Shown here piece after piece: positions 59,784 to 64,000 of a DNA stretch of 64,000 nt. The DNA is taken from the NCBI RefSeq assembly GCF_016938855.1, contig NZ_JAFHAP010000008.1, positions 496,280-560,279 on the forward strand, read 5' to 3'. Position 1 is the stretch's first letter, and each line of letters opens with the position of its first letter. The stretch is from Polycladomyces zharkentensis. GTDB lineage: Bacteria > Bacillota > Bacilli > Thermoactinomycetales > JIR-001. Made by a program: the position numbers and the translations under genes. The notes under the pieces are model-generated. The model did not search any database. It was not told where the DNA came from and saw only the letters and a list, made by a program, of their open reading frames with translations.

Positions 59784-59855
59784 TGTTCTCCCTCCTCTTT
59801 AGTATGTCTATTTATTCTGATGATACAGAATTATTGGAAGTCAATTTCATGAAAA

Positions 59856-59929
59856 AAACCACAACATCCCCTTCAACCCCGTTGAAAGGATATTGTGGTT
59901 CTCCGTCTCTCATCCACGATTAACTTGTG
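59856..59929 (-). promoter_or_regulatory. GlpP-type antiterminator/terminator leader of glpFK
   Basis: Minus strand: ACAAGTTAAT ... GAGAGACGGAGAACCACAA, then a long hairpin (59856-59899; AACCACAA ... TTGTGGTT) followed by TTTTTTT. The motif ACAAGTTRAT / GAGACGGRGA / CACAAT is shared with the glpD leader. Confidence 0.82.
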
Positions 59930-59940
59930 AGGGAACAAAT

Positions 59941-60007
59941 CGAAAGCGGTTCCAATCATCGCAAATCCGATTTTACAACATCCGATTCCTTTTTGCAAGC
60001 GTTTTCT
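59941..60007 (-). promoter_or_regulatory. glpF promoter with two CcpA (cre) sites
   Basis: Minus-strand -35 TTGCAA (59998-59993), 17 bases, -10 TAAAAT (59975-59970). A cre-like box AGAAAACGCTTGCA (59994-60007) overlaps the -35, and CGAAAGCGGTTCCA (plus strand, 59941-59954) lies just past the expected start; each differs by one base from TGNAANCGNWWNCA. This predicts glucose repression. Confidence 0.75.
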
Positions 60008-60068
60008 GTATGAAATCCTCCGGGAACGAAAGAAGCGCTTGTATTTTGCAACATATGGGTTTATCAGG

Positions 60069-60097
60069 TTGAATTCGGGTGAAACCTATACTATAAT
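60069..60097 (+). promoter_or_regulatory. Vegetative promoter of the lipase gene
   Basis: TTGAAT (60069-60074), exactly 17 bases, TATAAT (60092-60097). It fires away from the glpF promoter. Confidence 0.75.
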
Positions 60098-60148
60098 GAA
60101 AAATCATAAAAGTGAAAACGCTGTCACGCGATCGGAGATCATGGAGAA

Positions 60149-60196
60149 GGTCGTTTAACCTCAGCATATTCAGCTGGTGTTAACCGACCTTTTTTC
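60149..60196 (+). terminator. Hairpin terminator/attenuator in the lipase leader
   Basis: GGTCGTTTAAC pairs with GTTAACCGACC (one bulge), followed by TTTTTTC. It lies between the promoter and the lipase start, so read-through must be allowed or regulated. Confidence 0.7.
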
Positions 60197-60238
60197 ATGA
60201 TTCAACATGAATGTTGATCCGAGAAAGGGGATATGACG

Positions 60239-61114
60239 ATGCGCAAAACTTGGATTTTCTCTTTTCTGGTGGCACTGACTCTGACCATACCGGGAATCGG
60301 TCAAGCCGCCCCCGGCCAGGTAAAGGCCACCCAGTCAACCGCCGCAAAAAAATACGACCTGGTTTTGCTGCACGGACTGCGAAACGGTCATCGGTGGAGC
60401 GACAGTTTTTTAACCACAGTGGCGAATGCCTGGGGTTCCGGCAATGTGTACGTGATTTATGCCAATGATTCGAATGAGGTGCAAACCCGGACGCTGAACG
60501 GCAAAACCGTCACCTTTATCGGCAGAAATGACAATACGGCCGGAACGGAGTATATTGCGGACTGGGCGAATCAGGTTCACGAAAAAGTGCAAATCCTTCA
60601 AAAGGAATACGGCCTCAGCAAGCAATTTGATATCATTGCCCACAGTCAAGGTGGATTGGTCGCCCGGCGCTACATTTACGATCACCCCGGAACCGTTACG
60701 GGACTGGTCACCCTGGGTACTCCGCACCATGGATCTCCACTGGCGGATGACTATGAATTTGCCGCGAAATATATCTACGGCGGCGAAAAAGCGCAATCCA
60801 ATCTGAAACCTGCCTGGGTGGAAAAGTTTAACCAGCAGTATCCGGTTCAGGGAGCTCCCCTTTATAACGGCGGGAAAATCTATACGGTTCAGGGAGATGC
60901 TGACGGTTACGATACGTGGGGTGTGGAGGGAGAAAACTTCGTGGGGTGGAATACTCTGTTCATCAAACACCAAACCGACAGTGACGGATTGGTTCCGACG
61001 AGCAGCGCCTATATCGAAGGAGCGATTCATCTCGCCACCTATGATTCCTACGATCATCTGGAACTGGTGCAAAAACCCGACGTTGCGGAGAAAGCGGCAA
61101 CGGTACTGCCTTGA
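60239..61114 (+). CDS. Secreted triacylglycerol lipase/esterase (alpha/beta hydrolase)
   Basis: 291 residues. A classical signal peptide (MRKTWIFSFLVALTLTIPG, likely cut after GQAA near residue 24) exports it. The fold signs are LVLLHGLRNG (oxyanion region, about 41-50), the nucleophile Ser136 in IIAHSQGGLV, and a probable acid/His pair in QTDSDGLVPTSSAY and TYDSYDHLEL. The second ATG (60239) has GAGAAAGGGG 8 bases upstream and is preferred over the first. Released glycerol could feed the glp genes next door; this is inference from position. Confidence 0.88.
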   Translation: MRKTWIFSFLVALTLTIPGIGQAAPGQVKATQSTAAKKYDLVLLHGLRNGHRWSDSFLTTVANAWGSGNVYVIYANDSNEVQTRTLNGKTVTFIGRNDNTAGTEYIADWANQVHEKVQILQKEYGLSKQFDIIAHSQGGLVARRYIYDHPGTVTGLVTLGTPHHGSPLADDYEFAAKYIYGGEKAQSNLKPAWVEKFNQQYPVQGAPLYNGGKIYTVQGDADGYDTWGVEGENFVGWNTLFIKHQTDSDGLVPTSSAYIEGAIHLATYDSYDHLELVQKPDVAEKAATVLP

Positions 61115-61211
61115 ACTAAAATGTTCCATGATCTGCAGTTGGAGGATGACGATGACAAAGAGTCCCTCACTCGGATGCACCGTCGCATCTTGGGTGGGGA
61201 CTCATTCTCCA

Positions 61212-61919
61212 TCACAGCTTCTTTGCTTCCTTTACTTTCGCACCGTGATCCCGGTGGAAATGATGGTGATACTCCACCAACCCGATTTCACAACCCGGTC
61301 CGATGGTGACGCGATTGCCCCGCACCACTTTTGCCCGGGTGTTTTCCAAGTGGATCTCATCCCCCTCGATCGTATCCACCTCCAGGTGATGCGAGAACGG
61401 CTTGAACCATGAGAAACCCTTTTTCCGCACCTCGATTTTTTCGCCGCCGATTTCCTTCGCCTGGCAGTCTCCGTACAGCTGCACCACGATTTGTCCCGCG
61501 TTCAAGAGACCGTCGATCTTGAAAATACCCTTGGCTGAGAAAGATTCCGCTTCCACATCTTCTTTCACATTGAGCTGTCCTTTCAAAGTTATCTCTTCTG
61601 CCGTCACGGGACCGCCTGCATGGAGTACCCCTTCCGCTTCCATCTGCCGGCAGGACAAGTGTCCGCCGACCTCTGCATGACCGCGAACCTGGAGCTCTTC
61701 AGATTCCACACGGCCGTCAATCCGAGTGGAGCCGTATACCTTCACATCGCTTGCTTTCACGTTACCCGTGATGTGCGACTTCCCGTGACACTTCAACTCC
61801 GTACACGCCAAATCTCCGTCCACGTGCCCGTCACCGTGGATGGACACGCGGTCAAATTCGCCACCGGCAGTGCTGGCCCTTCCGGCCACGACAAAATCCC
61901 GGCGCTCTTTCCTTTCCAT
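61212..61919 (-). CDS. Bactofilin-like polymer-forming protein
   Basis: 235 residues consisting of regularly spaced short beta turns (VSIHGDGHVDGDLACTELKC, VKVYGSTRIDGRVESEELQV), the right-handed beta-helix pattern of bactofilins; YhbE/YhbF of Bacillus subtilis are of this kind. It forms filaments linked to flagellar or morphogenetic functions in other species. The ATG directly follows the stop of the YhbD-like gene, with GGAGGGGTG as ribosome binding site. Confidence 0.85.
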   Translation of the reverse strand: MERKERRDFVVAGRASTAGGEFDRVSIHGDGHVDGDLACTELKCHGKSHITGNVKASDVKVYGSTRIDGRVESEELQVRGHAEVGGHLSCRQMEAEGVLHAGGPVTAEEITLKGQLNVKEDVEAESFSAKGIFKIDGLLNAGQIVVQLYGDCQAKEIGGEKIEVRKKGFSWFKPFSHHLEVDTIEGDEIHLENTRAKVVRGNRVTIGPGCEIGLVEYHHHFHRDHGAKVKEAKKL

Positions 61920-62555
61920 TTACACCCCTCCGTCCATCATGCGGATCTTCAGCTCTTCGGCACATTGTGCCAAAGAAAGGCGTACGACTACCTTGGCATC
62001 CGCTTCGATATACAGATCCTGAACGGAATCGGTCAACAAGCTGATCGCGATCCCCATTTTGCGGATGACCCACAACTCCCCCTTTTGTTCCCGAACACGG
62101 GACGCATGTGCTTCCAACATGGACCAGACGCGATGTGCCTCTTCCAAGCTGACATCGCCCGTTTTCAGTGTGCGGGCTATGACGTACAAGCGGAGGATTT
62201 GCTCAAAATGGAGCGTCTTCACCCCGTTCCACTCATCAGCAAACAGATCCCACACTTCTTTCGAAACAATGTTACGTTTGATGATCTCCTCAACAGGCAG
62301 CATCACCTCAGCAAGATTGGGGGACAATCGCTCCGCGATTTCATCCAGCGACAAATCATCTTTCATACGTTTGATCTTGTCGATCCGGTCCAATATCTTC
62401 TGCTTCGGAAAAAAGGTTTCCTGACCCGTGTAGGTTGACTTGCGAATGAACCATTCCTCCGGGATCAGGTTCTTCCGCTTCCATCTGTAAAGTTGACCGT
62501 ATGAAATGCCGGTGAGTCGCAACAATTCCTTTTTGGAGATCAACTTTTCGTCCAT
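61920..62555 (-). CDS. yhbD: YhbD-family (DUF4004) MerR-like regulator
   Basis: 211 residues. An N-terminal MerR-like helix-turn-helix (LISKKELLRLTGISYGQLYR, WKRKNLIPEEWFIRK) is followed by a helical domain with LSLDEIAERLSPNLAEVMLP. This is the organisation of Bacillus YhbD, encoded directly before bactofilins yhbE-yhbF; here it abuts the bactofilin gene. GGAGGTGG precedes the ATG at 62555. Likely a regulator of, or partner for, the bactofilin. Confidence 0.85.
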   Translation of the reverse strand: MDEKLISKKELLRLTGISYGQLYRWKRKNLIPEEWFIRKSTYTGQETFFPKQKILDRIDKIKRMKDDLSLDEIAERLSPNLAEVMLPVEEIIKRNIVSKEVWDLFADEWNGVKTLHFEQILRLYVIARTLKTGDVSLEEAHRVWSMLEAHASRVREQKGELWVIRKMGIAISLLTDSVQDLYIEADAKVVVRLSLAQCAEELKIRMMDGGV

Positions 62556-63080
62556 GGATGGCCACCTCCTCTCTCGATATCGAATATAACATAACAATGT
62601 TACGTTGTAAATCGTCATCAGCATAATAGAAGAAGCTCCCATATGGGAGCCTCCGTATCAACGCTTCAAACCACCAAAGATGGCTGTTTCCAACCATTTC
62701 AGGCAAATGTCCACATGGGAAAAGCCGTTGTGCGCAACCAATCACACGGGACTTCAATGGACAACACGATGTTTTATTCCCGGTCATCATCCCGTTATTT
62801 TTTTCCGAATTTGTTCTCCATACGACCGGTTCCGCTTCGCAAGTGGCAAGCAACCAAGGAATCGGACATCTTGCGGTGAAACAAGGTTCCGGCATACGGG
62901 TCATGGGAGGACTCATGCTTCCGACTCAGGAACTCCACGCCATTTTGGAGGCAGCTGTGGGAAAGGTGATGAATGCAGAAACCTGATACGACATTGTCAA
63001 AAGATGACCCGAAGTTAATCCACCCAACCTGGACTGGGATCAATCCATTTGTATGAAACCAATCCGGTTTTATCCCTTTT
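62556..63080. other. Intergenic region with a possible protein relic
   Basis: 520 bases without a clear gene. On the plus strand a start-less frame from about 62700 to 62986 reads smoothly (for example TGSASQVASNQGIGHLAVKQ, then MLPTQELHAILEAAVGKVMN) and may be the 3' end of a lost gene; I do not recognise it. Confidence 0.35.
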
Positions 63081-63341
63081 TCATCGTTGCCCCGCTTTTT
63101 CCAGCATCGGACCGGAGAAATCGACGAGTACGGCTTGGGAATGGGGGAAGCGATCCATCAGGTAATGACTGAGAATACCGTCGCCACACCCCAGATCCAG
63201 AAACAACCGGGGCGGATGCTGAGCCAGCAATTGCTCCAGCAACAATAGGTGCTCGGCAGCAAATGGAATGGATTGCCGAGTTCCTTCCAAGTAAAACGAG
63301 ACCGTGTGATCGTTTTTCCAAGCACTTTGCGTATGCTGCAC
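63081..63341 (-). pseudogene. SAM-dependent methyltransferase, N-terminal fragment
   Basis: 86 codons: TQSAWKNDHTVSFYLEG, IPFAAEHLLLLEQLLAQ and motif I in RLFLDLGCGDGILSHYLMDR, then FSGPMLEKAGQR and a stop. Family members continue for another 130-150 residues, so this is a truncated gene. The GTG at 63341 has TGGAGGAACTGAC upstream. Confidence 0.75.
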
Positions 63342-63470
63342 GTCAGTTCCTCCATTTTTCCCAATATTGACAATATCTTAACAAACTGGGAAACCACGGT
63401 CAACTGAGAAGAGTGACTGCATCAACAAACGCAAGTGAAGGGTCAACCGGCGTCGTTCTTCAAGGCACTT

Positions 63471-63833
63471 TCAATCATCGCCCGCATTTCCGTTTCCGGC
63501 AATCTCTCGTTTGGCTCGGATGAAGGCAATCAGTTGCTGAATCTCTTCTTCCGAAAGGGGTTGTCCGTCCACGGTCAGTTTTTGTCGGGACAACCGCGTC
63601 AATTCGATTTCCTTTCCTTCGGGACAAAAGGTGGGATCGTCGACACGACCGATCAGATAATCCACCGAGGTGTCAAACAGATCCGCGATGCTCTTGATCG
63701 CCTCCAGTGAAGGGCGGCGGTATCCCGATTCATAACCGGCATAGGTGCTTTTGGCAATCCCCAGTTGATCAGCGGTATATTGAATGGACCACTTTTTTTG
63801 TTTTCGCAAACCGATGATTCTGTCAAGGAGCAT
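63471..63833 (-). CDS. XRE-family transcriptional repressor
   Basis: 120 residues. Helix-turn-helix of the Cro/CI type at residues 5-60 (LGIAKSTYAGYESGYRRPSL is the recognition region; IADLFDTSVDYLIGRVDDP the typical end), then a Glu-rich C-terminal segment (LSEEEIQQLIAFIRAKREI), like SinR/SlrR or phage-type immR regulators. AAGGAGGAG precedes the ATG at 63833. Two matching operators lie upstream, so it probably controls itself and a divergent gene outside the window. Confidence 0.9.
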   Translation of the reverse strand: MLLDRIIGLRKQKKWSIQYTADQLGIAKSTYAGYESGYRRPSLEAIKSIADLFDTSVDYLIGRVDDPTFCPEGKEIELTRLSRQKLTVDGQPLSEEEIQQLIAFIRAKREIAGNGNAGDD

Positions 63834-63875
63834 CGCCTCTCCTCCTTCTCAACCATTTTGACACACCATGAAAAG

Positions 63876-63955
63876 TACGCGAAACGAGTACATTTTGCTT
63901 GATTTGCGCCCTCATTCACCCTATAATTACTCATGAACGTTCGCAATAAGCGTAC
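63876..63955. promoter_or_regulatory. Two operator candidates and a rightward promoter upstream of the XRE gene
   Basis: GTACGCGAAACGAGTAC (63876-63892) and GTTCGCAATAAGCGTAC (63939-63955), both fitting GTWCGC-N5-GMGTAC, with centres 63 bp (six turns) apart. Between them a plus-strand promoter, TTGATT-17-TATAAT (-10 near 63921-63926), points out of the window. Confidence 0.7.
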
Positions 63956-64000
63956 ACTCTACGTTAATATACAATGATTCATTTGTTTCTCGCAACCATG

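Overview
The window looks like part of a chromosome from a moderately GC-rich, endospore-forming Bacillales, probably of the Thermoactinomycetaceae type (Polycladomyces/Planifilum-like). The basis is the sporulation genes spo0A and spoIVB, consistently strong AGGAGG-type ribosome binding sites, frequent TTG/GTG starts, and a gene order typical of low-GC Gram-positives (bkd cluster; accBC-asp23-amaP-nusB-folD-xseAB-ispA-dxs-tlyA-argR-recN-spoIVB-spo0A). I see no rRNA or tRNA genes. Starts quoted are my choice from ribosome binding sites and family alignment by eye.

Layout. 1-1140: 5' part of a methylmalonyl-CoA mutase gene (minus). 1.3-1.7 kb: two small membrane proteins. 1.9-3.2 kb: a methyltransferase/GNAT reading frame split by one stop codon. 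3.3-14.5 kb: the branched-chain keto-acid operon ptb-bcd-buk-lpdV-bkdAA-bkdAB-bkdB with lipB behind it, a near-perfect sigma-54 promoter, two palindromic upstream sites and the activator gene bkdR. 14.6-17.0 kb: DUF2627 protein, Fe/Mn superoxide dismutase, two unknown proteins. 17.2-24.5 kb: an accessory island, described below. 24.5-38.4 kb (all minus): spo0A, spoIVB, recN, argR, nadK, tlyA, dxs, ispA, xseBA, folD. 39.2-42.5 kb: broken NCS2-type permease plus adenine deaminase. 42.9-48.7 kb: DMT exporter, a TsaD/Kae1 paralogue, nusB, DUF2273-amaP-asp23, accC-accB. 49.4-52.6 kb: ZIP transporter with an extra C-terminal domain, a dead IS605-type element, and an OhrR regulator. 53.1-54.8 kb: larC with a decayed larB. 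54.8-60.0 kb: glycerol regulon glpF-glpK-glpD-glpP. 60.2-64.0 kb: secreted lipase, bactofilin, YhbD-like regulator, a methyltransferase fragment and an XRE repressor.

The accessory island is the most interesting part. A Tn3-family-type structure (17652-24292) is bounded by inverted repeats beginning GGGG and flanked by an exact 5-bp duplication, TAGAT. It sits in an IS605-family remnant whose two halves rejoin across the duplication. The left end is itself a 255-bp miniature element with two inward-facing ends; the right end carries a truncated Tn3 transposase. Between them lies a two-gene cassette, present twice in tandem: a YheC/YheD-type ATP-grasp ligase followed by a HipA-like kinase. Both ATP-grasp genes are preceded by similar sporulation-type (sigma-K/E-like) promoter candidates. 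I infer a mobile, duplicated, mother-cell-expressed protein- or peptide-modification module; its substrate is unknown.

Genes working together: Bcd and the Bkd complex turn Leu/Ile/Val into branched acyl-CoAs, Ptb/Buk recover ATP from them, LipB can supply the lipoyl group of BkdB, and the methylmalonyl-CoA mutase next door may use propionyl-CoA-derived product. GlpF/GlpK/GlpD take up and oxidise glycerol under GlpP antitermination and probable CcpA repression. Several genes are clearly decaying (methyltransferases, permease, larB, tnpB, tnpA), which suggests recent gene loss around mobile DNA.
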